64,000 bases of DNA from Candidimonas humi (GTDB lineage Bacteria; Pseudomonadota; Gammaproteobacteria; Burkholderiales; Burkholderiaceae_B). The stretch lies in contig NZ_JAHTBN010000002.1 of assembly GCF_019166065.1 (NCBI RefSeq), positions 620,001-684,000 on the forward strand, in the 5' to 3' direction. The translations under genes were made by a program, and so were the position numbers. Under the pieces are notes generated by a model, which saw only the letters and a program-made list of their open reading frames with translations, did no database searches and had not been told where the DNA came from. Below, in pieces: positions 41,784-50,707 of this stretch (within the stretch, counting starts at the first letter, position 1; each line of letters starts with the position of its first letter).

Positions 41784-42590
41784 TCAAGACGCGCGGCCGC
41801 GGGCCTGATCCAGCAGTGCACGCGCCCGTTCTACGATGGGGCGGTCGACGAGTTTTCCGTCCAGGCGGATCGCGCTACCGGTAGTGGAGTCTGCCGCGTC
41901 GAGAATCCGGCGTGCCCATGCCAGGTCCGCATCCGATACGGAAAAACCCGCGTTTATGGCTACGACTTGCTTCGGGTGAATGCATAGCTTTCCTCCGAAA
42001 CCCAATAGCCTCGCGCGTTTCACGTCGTCGCGCAGCAAGGCCTCGTCGTCCAGGGCGACTGTGACGCCGTCCACCGGCGGCAGCCGGCCGGCCACTCGCG
42101 ATACGAGCACGAGCTGCGAGCGCGCGTAGAGCAGTTCTTCGCGTTCGCCGGCGATGCCCGTGTCCAGTTGGAAGTCCACGGAACCGAAGGCCAGGCGCTC
42201 GACGCCTTCCGCCCTGGCTATGGCTTCGGCCCGCCACAGGCCCAGCGCCGATTCGATGAGCGGAACTATGCGAGTGCTCGACCGGATGCGCTTGCGTACG
42301 TTGGCAATGGCCGCCACGTCTTCGACCTTGGGAAGCATGATTCCTTGCACTCCGTCCAGGGCCGCTATGTCGAGATCCAGGGAAAACCATTCGCTTTCGG
42401 GGCCGTTGATGCGCAGCCATGCGGGCTTTTCGGCGCTAAGCCAGCGGCGCACGGAGTCTCGCGCAGATTCCTTGTCGGCCGGCCCCACCGCGTCTTCCAG
42501 GTCCAGGATCACCGCATGGGCTCCGGTGTTGCAAGCCTTGTCGAAGCGCTCGGGCCGGTTGGCGGGCACGAACAAGTAGGATCTGTCCAT
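41784..42590 (-). CDS. CitE-like CoA-ester lyase (copy 4)
   Basis: A 268-residue CitE-family lyase, shorter than the other three. Motifs: SYLFVPANRPERFDKACNTG, AVILDLEDAVGPADKE, WLRINGPES, PLIESALGLWRAE and LAFGSVDFQLDTG. Its ATG overlaps the MFS stop by one base (TAATG), so it is the last gene of the minus-strand operon MaoC-PrpD-AcdA-CaiB-GntR-MFS-CitE. There it would perform the final cleavage of a 3-hydroxyacyl-CoA made by the acyl-CoA dehydrogenase and MaoC hydratase. Confidence 0.9.
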   Translation of the reverse strand: MDRSYLFVPANRPERFDKACNTGAHAVILDLEDAVGPADKESARDSVRRWLSAEKPAWLRINGPESEWFSLDLDIAALDGVQGIMLPKVEDVAAIANVRKRIRSSTRIVPLIESALGLWRAEAIARAEGVERLAFGSVDFQLDTGIAGEREELLYARSQLVLVSRVAGRLPPVDGVTVALDDEALLRDDVKRARLLGFGGKLCIHPKQVVAINAGFSVSDADLAWARRILDAADSTTGSAIRLDGKLVDRPIVERARALLDQARGRAS

Positions 42591-43813
42591 TAGTCGTTCT
42601 CCATCGGGCCGAGTTCTTTTTCCTTGTGTTCGGCTGCGCTGCGGGCATGTCCAAGCAGCCATAGCCCGCATACGACCGAGGGTATGGCGACCAGCATGTA
42701 GGCTACCCCGTAGCCCGTGCCCCACCCGACGAGCAGCGTGAATATGGGCGGTCCGAAAAGCACTCCGGCATAGGTGAAAGCCAACGCACCGCCGGTGGCG
42801 TCCCCGGCTTTGCCCGGAGGAGCCAGGCGTGCAACTTGCGCCAGGTATACGCCGTTCCAGCCGATAGCCGTGCCGCCGAAAGCCACAGATACCAGGGCTA
42901 TCAGGGCCAAGGGCCATTGCGCGGTGAAACATCCGGCCGCGACGGCCGCTGCGCCCATGGCGATCGCCATGAAGCCGAGCACGCTTGTGGGCCGGCCCCA
43001 TCGATCGGAGAGCGCGCCCCATATGACACGGGCGACTGCGCCTCCCACCTGGGCGGCCATAAGCATGAGGCCGGCATGGACCAGGGTAAGCCCGGTATTC
43101 AGGGTGAGGTGTGTAACCAGGAAGCTCACCAGGGATAGCTGTAGCGCCGCAAAGAAGAAGGAACACAGCGCCAGGCGGCGCAAATCGCGGTTGCCCAGCG
43201 TGTAGCGCAAGGGGCCGGCGAGGCTGGCGACCACCAGCGGCTTGGCGGGGTCGCGATCCGAATCCAGCGCCTTGCGAAAGGGCTGCGTGAAGATGACGGT
43301 GATCATGCAGGCAACGGCCACCAGCAGCGCGGACATGCGCCACCCGCTCCACAGCACCAGCGTCGGAATCAGTGCGCCGGCCAGTGCCCCGCCTATCGGC
43401 ACGCCTGTTTGCTTGAGCGAGAAAATCAGCGCCATGCGCTCGGGCGGGGTGCTCTTGGCGAGGATATGCGAACTGGCCGGGGTAACGGGGCCATAGCCGG
43501 CGCCCAGCAGCAGGGCGCTGACGATGAACAATGGCAGGGACCCGGAGGCGATGCAGGCCAGCCCCAACGCGCAGGCCACCAGGCAGGCCTGGCTCACGCG
43601 GATGGCGCCGAAGCGTTGCACCAGGGGGCCCGATACCAGGCTCGCCGTCATGCCGGCGCCGTATACCAGCGCGATGAAAATACCGGCATAGCTGGCCGGC
43701 ACCCCGGTCTCGGGCGCCGCGGCTGGCGCGAGCACCGGCACCGTCACCACTGCCATCGACACGAGGGATTGCACCGTCAGTGTCGTGGCCAGCGGAGCCA
43801 GCGTATTACGCAT
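42590..43813 (-). CDS. MFS transporter
   Basis: A 407-residue twelve-helix MFS protein. The N-terminal region VSMAVVTVPVLAPAAAPETG and the LVQRFGAIRVSQ loop (motif A position) place it in the general MFS; the substrate is unclear. It overlaps the GntR gene start-to-end by 8 bp and the CitE gene by 1 bp, so it is cotranscribed. It probably moves a substrate or product of the operon's pathway, in parallel with the Liv importer. Confidence 0.9.
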   Translation of the reverse strand: MRNTLAPLATTLTVQSLVSMAVVTVPVLAPAAAPETGVPASYAGIFIALVYGAGMTASLVSGPLVQRFGAIRVSQACLVACALGLACIASGSLPLFIVSALLLGAGYGPVTPASSHILAKSTPPERMALIFSLKQTGVPIGGALAGALIPTLVLWSGWRMSALLVAVACMITVIFTQPFRKALDSDRDPAKPLVVASLAGPLRYTLGNRDLRRLALCSFFFAALQLSLVSFLVTHLTLNTGLTLVHAGLMLMAAQVGGAVARVIWGALSDRWGRPTSVLGFMAIAMGAAAVAAGCFTAQWPLALIALVSVAFGGTAIGWNGVYLAQVARLAPPGKAGDATGGALAFTYAGVLFGPPIFTLLVGWGTGYGVAYMLVAIPSVVCGLWLLGHARSAAEHKEKELGPMEND

Positions 43814-44570
43814 TCGCCCCGGATGGCACTTGCAGGCGCATCGACATGGAATATGAGAAACGGTCGGCGGGATGCAGGTTCACGGCGACTTCTATGGTGT
43901 GATCGTTGTCGTTGAGATAGCGGCGCGTGACGACGAGGCCGGCCGAGCCCGGCTTGACGCTCAGGCGCTTGGCGTCGACGGCGCCGATTATGGTGGCGCT
44001 GATTTCCTGCTGCACTTCGACTATGGTCAGGCTGTATTGCTTTTCCAGCATCGTATAGACGGGCACTTTCATCGTGCCGATGAGCTTGCGGATCCCCCCG
44101 TAGGCGGCGCTGATGTAGATGTCGGTGAGCGCCATGGGGAGCTTCCCCTTGTTGACGTGGCGAAAGCCGGTCACTTTGACCCAGCGCTGCCCGGGAGGGC
44201 ACTTGAGGACCGCCGCAAGAGCCTCGTCGGCGATTACGTCCTCGGCCTGCGTGGTGACGAGCCGGGTATCTTCGACATAGCGCGGCAAGTCGGCGATTTT
44301 CGCCGTAGTCTGCACGTAGCGATTTTCTATCCGGTTCGACTTTACTGTCGTGCCGATTCCGCGCTGGCGCGTGACCAGCCCGCGCTCCAGCAGCCGGCGT
44401 ATGGCTTCGCGCATCGTGTGGCGGCTGACGCCGAACTGCGTGCACAGATCGAGCTCGGCGGGAAGCAGGCTGCCTACCGGATAGCGGCCGCTGGCGATGT
44501 CGTCCATGAGCCGTTGCGCCACCAGGGCATACTGGGGCTGGTGGGCAAGCGCAGGGGCGGATGATGGCAC
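43806..44570 (-). CDS. GntR family regulator, HutC subfamily (UTRA domain), within the oxidation operon
   Basis: A 254-residue HutC-type regulator. The winged helix-turn-helix (about residues 12-78) includes LDLCTQFGVSRHTMREAIRR; the UTRA domain (about 95-245) includes YTMLEKQYSLTIVEVQQEIS. It is similar in layout to the GntR protein at 26352. It is embedded 2 bp after the CaiB gene, so it is expressed with the genes it likely controls (feedback). Best candidate to bind AATGTCCGGACATT at 49000 and 49167. Confidence 0.92.
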   Translation of the reverse strand: MPSSAPALAHQPQYALVAQRLMDDIASGRYPVGSLLPAELDLCTQFGVSRHTMREAIRRLLERGLVTRQRGIGTTVKSNRIENRYVQTTAKIADLPRYVEDTRLVTTQAEDVIADEALAAVLKCPPGQRWVKVTGFRHVNKGKLPMALTDIYISAAYGGIRKLIGTMKVPVYTMLEKQYSLTIVEVQQEISATIIGAVDAKRLSVKPGSAGLVVTRRYLNDNDHTIEVAVNLHPADRFSYSMSMRLQVPSGANA

Positions 44571-44572
44571 TT

Positions 44573-45763
44573 TCAGAGGACTCCGGATCTGGACAATTGG
44601 TCGATACGGTCTTCATCGTAACCGACCTCGTGCAGGAGGTCCCTGGTATGTTGCCCGAGCGTCGGGGCTATGCCTACTTTTTCGGCTTCGCCGGGACAGC
44701 GGATCGGCGAGGCGAGCGTACGGATCGAGCCCCTTGCCGGGTGCGGGGCCTCCATGATGCAGCCGTGTTCCTGCACGAAGGGGTTTTCCAGCGCCTGGGC
44801 GACGTCATAGACCGGGGCGACCGGCACTGTTCCGGCCAGGCGCTCCAGCCATTCGGCGGTGCTGGCGGTGCCCAGCACTGCATCCAGGTCGCGGGTGAGC
44901 TGCTCGCGATTGGCCAGGCGCACCTTGTAATCCGCATAGTCGGGGTGTGTCGCCCATTCGGGCTTGCCTATTGCCCGGGCGAGCTCGGGCCAGAATTTTT
45001 CCTTGTTGCACATGACGAAAAGCCATCCGTCCTTGGTGCGATAGAGCTGGCTGGGCGTAAGCGAAGGGTGTGCCGAACGCGGTTCGCGCTTGACCATGGC
45101 GCCTTCGTTCAAGTACCAGGCGGCGACATAATTGAGGTTGGTGAGCGCAACATCGAACAGGCTCACGTCGATGTCGCGCCCCTTGCCGTTGGCGCGGGCG
45201 TCTATGATGCCGGCAAGCAGCCCGGTCACGGCGGTGATGCCGGTCATCAGGTCGACGATAGACAGGCCGAAGCGCGCGGGCGGCCCGTCGGGCTCTCCCG
45301 TGACGGAAAGATAGCCGGCCTCGGCTTGCATAAGGTAGTCATAGCCGGGCCACGCGGCACGCGGGCCGCTGCGCCCGTAGGCCGACAGGTGCCCGCAGAC
45401 GATGCGGGGGTTGTGCGCGCCCAGGTCGGCGTAGGTCAGGCCGAGCTTTTCGGCGAGATCGCCGCGCAGATTGTCGAAGGTGGCGTCGGCGCTTTTCACC
45501 AGGTCGGCGAGCACAGCCCGGCTTTCGGGGTGCTTGAGATTCAGCGTCAAGCTTTTCTTGTTGCGGTTGAAGGCCTCGAAGAAGTGGCTGTCGCCCGGCC
45601 CGAAATAGTGGGGGCCGACCAGCCGGCCGACGTCGCCGCCTTCGGCCGGGTTCTCTATCTTGATGATTTCCGCACCCAGGTCGGCCAGTTGCTGCGTTCC
45701 GAAAGGGCCTGCCCCGTATTGTTCGACGGCGATGATGCGTACGCCGGTGAGAGGCAGGCTCAT
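44573..45763 (-). CDS. CaiB/BaiF family CoA-transferase (oxidation operon)
   Basis: A 396-residue class III CoA-transferase with LTGVRIIAVEQYGAGPFGTQ at the N-terminus, AYGRSGPRAAWPGYD, and likely catalytic D171 in SIVDLMTG. The start overlaps the acyl-CoA dehydrogenase stop by 4 bp. It would convert a free acid to the CoA ester that the dehydrogenase then oxidises. Confidence 0.93.
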   Translation of the reverse strand: MSLPLTGVRIIAVEQYGAGPFGTQQLADLGAEIIKIENPAEGGDVGRLVGPHYFGPGDSHFFEAFNRNKKSLTLNLKHPESRAVLADLVKSADATFDNLRGDLAEKLGLTYADLGAHNPRIVCGHLSAYGRSGPRAAWPGYDYLMQAEAGYLSVTGEPDGPPARFGLSIVDLMTGITAVTGLLAGIIDARANGKGRDIDVSLFDVALTNLNYVAAWYLNEGAMVKREPRSAHPSLTPSQLYRTKDGWLFVMCNKEKFWPELARAIGKPEWATHPDYADYKVRLANREQLTRDLDAVLGTASTAEWLERLAGTVPVAPVYDVAQALENPFVQEHGCIMEAPHPARGSIRTLASPIRCPGEAEKVGIAPTLGQHTRDLLHEVGYDEDRIDQLSRSGVL

Positions 45764-46914
45764 GATGGATTCCGCTCTATCAGTTGCTTGGCGATGATGA
45801 TCCGCTGCATCTCGTTGGTGCCTTCCCCGATCAGCAGCAGCGGCGCATCCCGGAAGTAGCGTTCAACATTGTATTCTTTCGAATACCCGTAGCCGCCGTG
45901 GATGCGCATGCATTCCAGGGCGTTTTCCATCGCCGCCTCGGTGGCGAAATACTTCGCCATGCCCGCTTCCATGTCGCAACGGTCGCCGCGGTCATAGGCG
46001 TTGGCCGCCGATTCCACCAGCAGCCTGGCGGCTTCCGTGCGCGTAGCCATTTCGCCCAGCTTGAGCTGGATGGCCTGGTGCTGGCAAATGGGCTTGCCGA
46101 AAGTCTTTCTGGTCTGCGAGTAGGCTACGGCTTCCTGCAGGGCGGCACGCGCGACCCCCACCCCGCGCGCCGCCACGTTGATGCGGCCGAGCTCGAGCCC
46201 GTTGAGCACTTGCTGCAAACCCTTGCCTTCCACGCCGCCGATGAGCCGGTCGGCGGGAATGCGGTAGTTTTCGAATACCAGCTCGCAGGTGTCGATGCCC
46301 TTGTAGCCGAGTTTATTGAGTTTCCTGGCGACCTTGAAGCCCGGCCCCTTTTCGGCGATGAACAGGCTCATGCCCTGGTGGCGAGGCTGTGCGTGCGGAT
46401 CGGTCTTGACCAACAAGGCGATGGTGTTGCCGTACATGCTGTTGGTGATCCAGGTCTTGGCGCCGTTGACGACATAGTCGTCGCCGTCGCGCAGGGCCAC
46501 CGTGCGGATCGCCTGCAGGTCGGTGCCGCAATCGGGTTCGGTCAGGCCCACGCCGCCGCGCAATTCGCCCGTGGCGAACTTGGGCAAATAGTGCCGCTTT
46601 TGCGCCTCGGTGCCGTTCTTTTGCACGGCGGCGGCCATGATGAGGTGCGAATTCAAGATGCCGGACACGCTCATCCACACTGCGGACATGCGTTCGATGA
46701 TCTTCGCATACGTGGTAGTGGAAAGCCCGAAGCCGCCGTACTCCGGGTCGATGATGCAGCCGAACAGCCCCAGCTCTTTCATCCTGTCCACGATTTCTTG
46801 CGGGTATTCGTCGGCCGCCTCGAGCTTGTGCGCATAGGGGCGCACCTCCGACTCGAGGAATTTATCGACCGAGTCGAGGATCATTTGTTCGTTTTCCAAC
46901 TGTTCCGGTGTCAT
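45760..46914 (-). CDS. Acyl-CoA dehydrogenase
   Basis: A 384-residue FAD flavoprotein of the short/branched-chain acyl-CoA dehydrogenase family. The substrate/flavin loops are GVGLTEPDCGTDLQAI and WITNSMYGN. The C-terminal helix region MRIHGGYGYSKEYNVERYFR leads to the likely catalytic base Glu in IGEGTNEMQR. It introduces the 2,3-double bond in a CoA ester, passing electrons to ETF. With MaoC and CitE in the same operon, a methylsuccinyl-CoA-type substrate would give a complete sequence; other acyl-CoAs are possible. Confidence 0.94.
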   Translation of the reverse strand: MTPEQLENEQMILDSVDKFLESEVRPYAHKLEAADEYPQEIVDRMKELGLFGCIIDPEYGGFGLSTTTYAKIIERMSAVWMSVSGILNSHLIMAAAVQKNGTEAQKRHYLPKFATGELRGGVGLTEPDCGTDLQAIRTVALRDGDDYVVNGAKTWITNSMYGNTIALLVKTDPHAQPRHQGMSLFIAEKGPGFKVARKLNKLGYKGIDTCELVFENYRIPADRLIGGVEGKGLQQVLNGLELGRINVAARGVGVARAALQEAVAYSQTRKTFGKPICQHQAIQLKLGEMATRTEAARLLVESAANAYDRGDRCDMEAGMAKYFATEAAMENALECMRIHGGYGYSKEYNVERYFRDAPLLLIGEGTNEMQRIIIAKQLIERNPS

Positions 46915-46954
46915 GGAATGTTCCTTGTTGCCGTGATCTGTGGGTATTCGTCGT

Positions 46955-48400
46955 TCAGCCGCGCGCGGCCAGTCCTTCCGCGAGGTCGCGGGCGCGCATA
47001 TCCGTGTCCATTCCGAGCACCAGGTCGCGTACCTGTTCGGCCCGGCTGCGGGACACGGCGAGCAGCATGTTGTCCATGAATTTCTTCTCGATGTCGGGAC
47101 CCGATATCGGGCGGTCGGCGGCGCCGCGGTTGATCTGCTCGCGGTGGCGCAGGGTGCGTCCGTCGTGGGTAGTGACGATGACTTCTCCCGAGTAATACTT
47201 GGGGAACGGAGAATCGGGGTCGACCTCGTATTCGACGCGCTGGGCGAGATCCAGCACTTCCGGGTCGGCCAGTGCCGCGCTTTCTAGGTGCAGCAGGCCG
47301 AAGCTGCCGCGCACTAGCGCGGTGGCGACGATATAGGGAATGCTGAACTGGGCGTCGTAGCTGTTCTGCGGCCGCTTCTTGGTGGCTACCGGCTCGCATA
47401 CGGTTTTCACGACTTCGCCCGGCACGAGCGCGCGCACCGATTTGATGTCGGAGGCCTTCAGGCCATGCTCGCGGTGCAGGATGGACGCGGCGTCGGCGCA
47501 GGCATGGGTGAAATGGCAGGCGGGTATGGGTTTTACGGCGACCTGGGAGGTTTCCCATTCTTTACCGAGTCCGGCGGTGGCAAGCTCGAGGTCGATGTTT
47601 GCCGCGTCCTGGCCCAGGTGGCTTGCGAAAAGACCGAAACGGCCTTCATATGTCTGCTTGGGGCCGATATAGCCATGGCGCGCAAGCGATGCCGCGGTGA
47701 AGCCGGCATTCGCGGCCCAGCCCGGATGCATGCGCTTGGTCCAGGCGCCGTCGTTGAGAAACTCCAGGCTGCCGGCCCCGGTGCTCAAGGCTATGCCTTG
47801 CGCCATGGCGAGTTGCCGGGCATTGAGACCGAGCAGCCGGCCCGCCACGAGCGTTGCGGAAAAAGCACCTACCAGCCCTGTGGGATGGAAGCCTATTTGA
47901 TGGAATCCCCCCTTGGCGACCGAGCCCAGGCGTGTGCCCGCTTCCATGCCTACTACATAAGCCGCCAGCAGGTCTTGCGTGCCGAGCCCGGCGTGGGCCG
48001 CCACGCCGAGGGCCGTGGGGAAGCATGCGGCTGTCGAGTGTATGACCCCGCGCACGTGCGTGTCGTCGTAATCGAGCCCGTGTATGAGAATGCCGTTCAT
48101 GAGCATCGCGTCGCGCAACTGCAGGCGGGCGGCCAGGCCGATGACCGGCATGTCGCCCATATTGGCGGACAGCTCGCTGGCTGCCGACAGCGATCGATGC
48201 GCGAACTCGTATCGGGTGGACGCATGCGCGATGCCCACCGCGTCGAGAATCAGGTATTTGGCGCGCTCCATGACGGCGCGCGGGATGGCTTCGGGGTTCA
48301 GGCTCTCGGCGAAAGCCGCCAGCCTGGCCGCGATGCTTGTGTTTGCTTGGTTTTCCGATGCCTCGGTTGCCGTGTCGGCCTGGATAAGCGTGTCAGCCAT
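46955..48400 (-). CDS. MmgE/PrpD family protein
   Basis: A 481-residue member of the MmgE/PrpD fold, which includes 2-methylcitrate dehydratase and cis-aconitate decarboxylase. Features: AKYLILDAVGIAHAST near residue 46, NGILIHGLDYDDTHVRGVIH (about 100-120; D and H of the active-site region), and AVKPIPACHFTHACADAA. It likely dehydrates or decarboxylates a branched tricarboxylate or hydroxy dicarboxylate. It lies between MaoC and the acyl-CoA dehydrogenase genes. A long open frame continues upstream to 48790, but the ATG at 48400 fits the family start. Confidence 0.9.
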   Translation of the reverse strand: MADTLIQADTATEASENQANTSIAARLAAFAESLNPEAIPRAVMERAKYLILDAVGIAHASTRYEFAHRSLSAASELSANMGDMPVIGLAARLQLRDAMLMNGILIHGLDYDDTHVRGVIHSTAACFPTALGVAAHAGLGTQDLLAAYVVGMEAGTRLGSVAKGGFHQIGFHPTGLVGAFSATLVAGRLLGLNARQLAMAQGIALSTGAGSLEFLNDGAWTKRMHPGWAANAGFTAASLARHGYIGPKQTYEGRFGLFASHLGQDAANIDLELATAGLGKEWETSQVAVKPIPACHFTHACADAASILHREHGLKASDIKSVRALVPGEVVKTVCEPVATKKRPQNSYDAQFSIPYIVATALVRGSFGLLHLESAALADPEVLDLAQRVEYEVDPDSPFPKYYSGEVIVTTHDGRTLRHREQINRGAADRPISGPDIEKKFMDNMLLAVSRSRAEQVRDLVLGMDTDMRARDLAEGLAARG

Positions 48401-48423
48401 GATGAGTCTCTTCCGAAAGGTTT

Positions 48424-48951
48424 TTAGTGCGCCGCGGCGAGGCGTCCAGGATGCTGCGGCTCGACTTCGTGGCCCCGCTTGGGAATGAGCACGGATCGCA
48501 CGAAAGACATGAATACCGTGCCGTCGGCTTTGCGGCCCGTCGTGCGTACGGTCACGATGCCTTGCGTCGGGCGCGATTTCGACTCGCGCTTTTCGAGCAC
48601 TTCGGACTCGGCATAGATAGTGTCCCCGGGATGGACGGGGGCGCTCAGCGTGATGTCCGTCCATCCCAGGTTGGCAATGGCCTTGCCGCTTACGTCCGCC
48701 ACCGTCATGCCGAGAACGATGGCCAGCGTCAGGCCGCTGTTGACCAGCGGCTTGCCGAATTCGCTTCTGGCTGCGAAGGCATGGTCGCAATGCATAGGAT
48801 GGTTGTTCATCGTAAGAAGAGAGAACTGGATGTTGTCGGCTTCCGTGATCGTCCTGCCCGGGAAGTGTTCGTAGATGTCTCCCTGGGCGAAGTCTTCGAA
48901 GTAGCGCCCGAGGCTGAAACTGTGGCGGTTGCCGGAGATATTTGCGGTCAT
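48424..48951 (-). CDS. MaoC-like dehydratase (hot-dog fold hydratase)
   Basis: A 175-residue single hot-dog domain. TITEADNIQFSLLTMNNHPM with D39 and H51/H54 matches the active-site Asp-His arrangement of MaoC and (R)-specific hydratases; FGKPLVNSGLTLAIVLGMTV and SAPVHPGDTIYAESEV complete the fold. Relatives include mesaconyl-CoA and itaconyl-CoA hydratases. It is the first gene of the minus-strand operon, driven by the promoter at 49011-49039. Confidence 0.93.
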   Translation of the reverse strand: MTANISGNRHSFSLGRYFEDFAQGDIYEHFPGRTITEADNIQFSLLTMNNHPMHCDHAFAARSEFGKPLVNSGLTLAIVLGMTVADVSGKAIANLGWTDITLSAPVHPGDTIYAESEVLEKRESKSRPTQGIVTVRTTGRKADGTVFMSFVRSVLIPKRGHEVEPQHPGRLAAAH

Positions 48952-48994
48952 GTCACGCTCGCTTGTCCATTGATGTCTGTGCTTGCTGTTTCAT

Positions 48995-49039
48995 ATTCGA
49001 ATGTCCGGACATTATGTGTTCGAGGCTCTTCCTTGTCAA
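48995..49039 (-). promoter_or_regulatory. Promoter and operator of the minus-strand oxidation operon
   Basis: On the minus strand: -35 TTGACA (49034-49039), 17-bp spacer, -10 CATAAT (49011-49016). The perfect palindrome AATGTCCGGACATT (49000-49013) overlaps the -10 and start point. A 22-bp block (48995-49016) is identical, inverted, to 49164-49185 at the divergent promoter. Repression by a dimer is expected. Confidence 0.82.
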
Positions 49040-49140
49040 GACTCGCAGGCTTGCATGCCTGGTGCGATGGTGGTTGGGCATGACATGCATGGGGCTGGAT
49101 GGGTGCGCGCGGCGTAGAAAGATCGCGGCGCAGGCAAGTA

Positions 49141-49185
49141 TTGACAAGACACTTGCTCAAACCCATAATGTCCGGACATTCGAAT
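49141..49185 (+). promoter_or_regulatory. Promoter and operator of the plus-strand import/amidase operon
   Basis: -35 TTGACA (49141-49146), 17-bp spacer, -10 CATAAT (49164-49169), with the palindrome AATGTCCGGACATT at 49167-49180. Spacer length, -10 and operator placement match the minus-strand promoter exactly, so both operons should answer to the same regulator, probably the GntR at 43806-44570. Confidence 0.82.
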
Positions 49186-49397
49186 TTGGAAATATAAAAC
49201 CTTCGGAGACAGACATGGTCACAGCGGATCCCGCGCCGCAATCGGTAGTCCACGAATCATGTTTCCAGCCCCGCGCTGGCTTGCCGGGCGGGCCGACATC
49301 GGCTGCCTCCAGGCAGCTTCCGCGCTCCATAAACGCATTGGGCTCCGCGTCCGCCGTACTTCCCGCCCAGTTCCTCTACTTTCGGTGAGGTCAAATC

Positions 49398-50654
49398 ATG
49401 AATCGACTGCTAAGTGCTGCTTCCACTGCCGTCTTTGCCGGCTCCCTGTTCCTGGCTGCCTACGCGCCGAATGCGAACTCCGCCGAATCCGGCGGTGCGA
49501 ACACGCCCATAAAAATCGGGGCTGCGGTCTCGGACACCGGGAAATTCGCCATTGAAGGCCTTTCGACCAAGCGCGGCTACGAAATGTGGGCCGACGAAGT
49601 CAACGCGCGCGGCGGCATCGATGTAGGCGGCACCAAGCGCAAGGTGCAGATCATCTATTACGATGATCAGTCCGAGCCTGAAACGGCGATCAAGCTGATC
49701 CAGCGCCTGGTCAGCCAGGACAAGGTGGATTTCCTCTTCGGGCCTTATTCGTCGGGCCTGACGATCGCGACGTCCGCCATCGCGGCCAAGTACAAGAAAA
49801 TCATGTTCGCGGGCGCGGCGGCGGCAAACAGCGTCTTCAATCACAAGAACAAATATGTGTTCAGCCCGCTGAGCCTGACGAGCAGCTACACCACCAGCGG
49901 CCTGGAAGCCTTGAAGGCCAAGGGCGTGAAGACTATCGCCGTGATGCATTCCGACGATGCTCCCATGACCGACATCAAGAACGCCACCGTCAAGCAGGCC
50001 GAGGCCATGGGCATGAAGGTGCTCTCGGTCCAGACCGTGCCGGCGGATGCGACCGACATCACGGGCGCCATGCGCCAGATACAGGAAAAACATCCCGACG
50101 CCTTCGTCGAGGCCGGCACCACCTTGATGGGCATGCTGGCTACGCGGACCATGCGCAATATCGGCTGGGCGCCGACCTATGTGCTGATGATCCAGGCGCC
50201 GACGGAAGTCACCTTCGTCAAGGAACTCGGCGCGGCGACCGCGCAAGGAATAATGGCCCCCACCCAGTGGGTGCCGACCGACAACCTGAAGGACAAGTAT
50301 TTCGGCACGGCCAGGGATTACTTCAACGCCTACGTCAAGAAATATGGATCGAATCCTTCCTACTTGCCGGCGGGCGCTTCGGCGGCGGGCTTGTCCCTGC
50401 AGCTTGCGATCGAGAAGGCGGGCAGCACGGATACGGAAAAAGTGCGCCAGGCCTTGCTCGACATGAAGGTAAATACGTTCTATGGGCCCATTTCGTATTC
50501 GGGCCCGAACGATCCCAGCGGCCTGATGGGGGCGAACGTCCATCGCAAGATGCTTACGATCCAGCTCGACGCGAAAGGCAACCAGATCGTCGTTGCGCCC
50601 CTGGATATCGCCGAAGCGCCGATCCAGCCGCTCAAGCCCTGGAATGCGCGTTGA
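49398..50654 (+). CDS. Periplasmic amino-acid/amide-binding protein, LivK-like (cluster 2)
   Basis: A 418-residue type I periplasmic binding protein with a signal peptide (about residues 1-29, ending NANSAES). The mature start IKIGAAVSDTGKFAIEGLST and FLFGPYSSGLTIATSAIAAK are family hallmarks. GAGGT lies before the ATG. It leads an operon with a full Liv importer and an amidase pair, suggesting that the ligand is an amide or amino-acid-like compound. It is distinct in sequence from the cluster 1 binding protein. Confidence 0.93.
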   Translation: MNRLLSAASTAVFAGSLFLAAYAPNANSAESGGANTPIKIGAAVSDTGKFAIEGLSTKRGYEMWADEVNARGGIDVGGTKRKVQIIYYDDQSEPETAIKLIQRLVSQDKVDFLFGPYSSGLTIATSAIAAKYKKIMFAGAAAANSVFNHKNKYVFSPLSLTSSYTTSGLEALKAKGVKTIAVMHSDDAPMTDIKNATVKQAEAMGMKVLSVQTVPADATDITGAMRQIQEKHPDAFVEAGTTLMGMLATRTMRNIGWAPTYVLMIQAPTEVTFVKELGAATAQGIMAPTQWVPTDNLKDKYFGTARDYFNAYVKKYGSNPSYLPAGASAAGLSLQLAIEKAGSTDTEKVRQALLDMKVNTFYGPISYSGPNDPSGLMGANVHRKMLTIQLDAKGNQIVVAPLDIAEAPIQPLKPWNAR

Positions 50655-50707
50655 ATCGGGAGACCGCCGCGTGAGAAAAATGGCCGTGGCGCCATGGGAG
50701 TCTAGCC

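Larger units (their letters stand above)
48952..49397. other. Divergent regulatory region between the oxidation and import/amidase operons
   Basis: 446 bp with no supported gene. It holds two back-to-back promoters and two copies of a 14-bp palindrome. The right-hand transcript has a leader of about 220 nt before the binding-protein gene; the left-hand one about 50 nt before MaoC. No riboswitch-like fold was recognised. Confidence 0.8.

Noticed and set aside
48952-49397. Small plus-strand frame around 49259-49555 and minus-strand frame 48948-49253 as genes
   Set aside because: They overlap the promoters and the start of the binding-protein gene, and have no motifs or ribosome sites.
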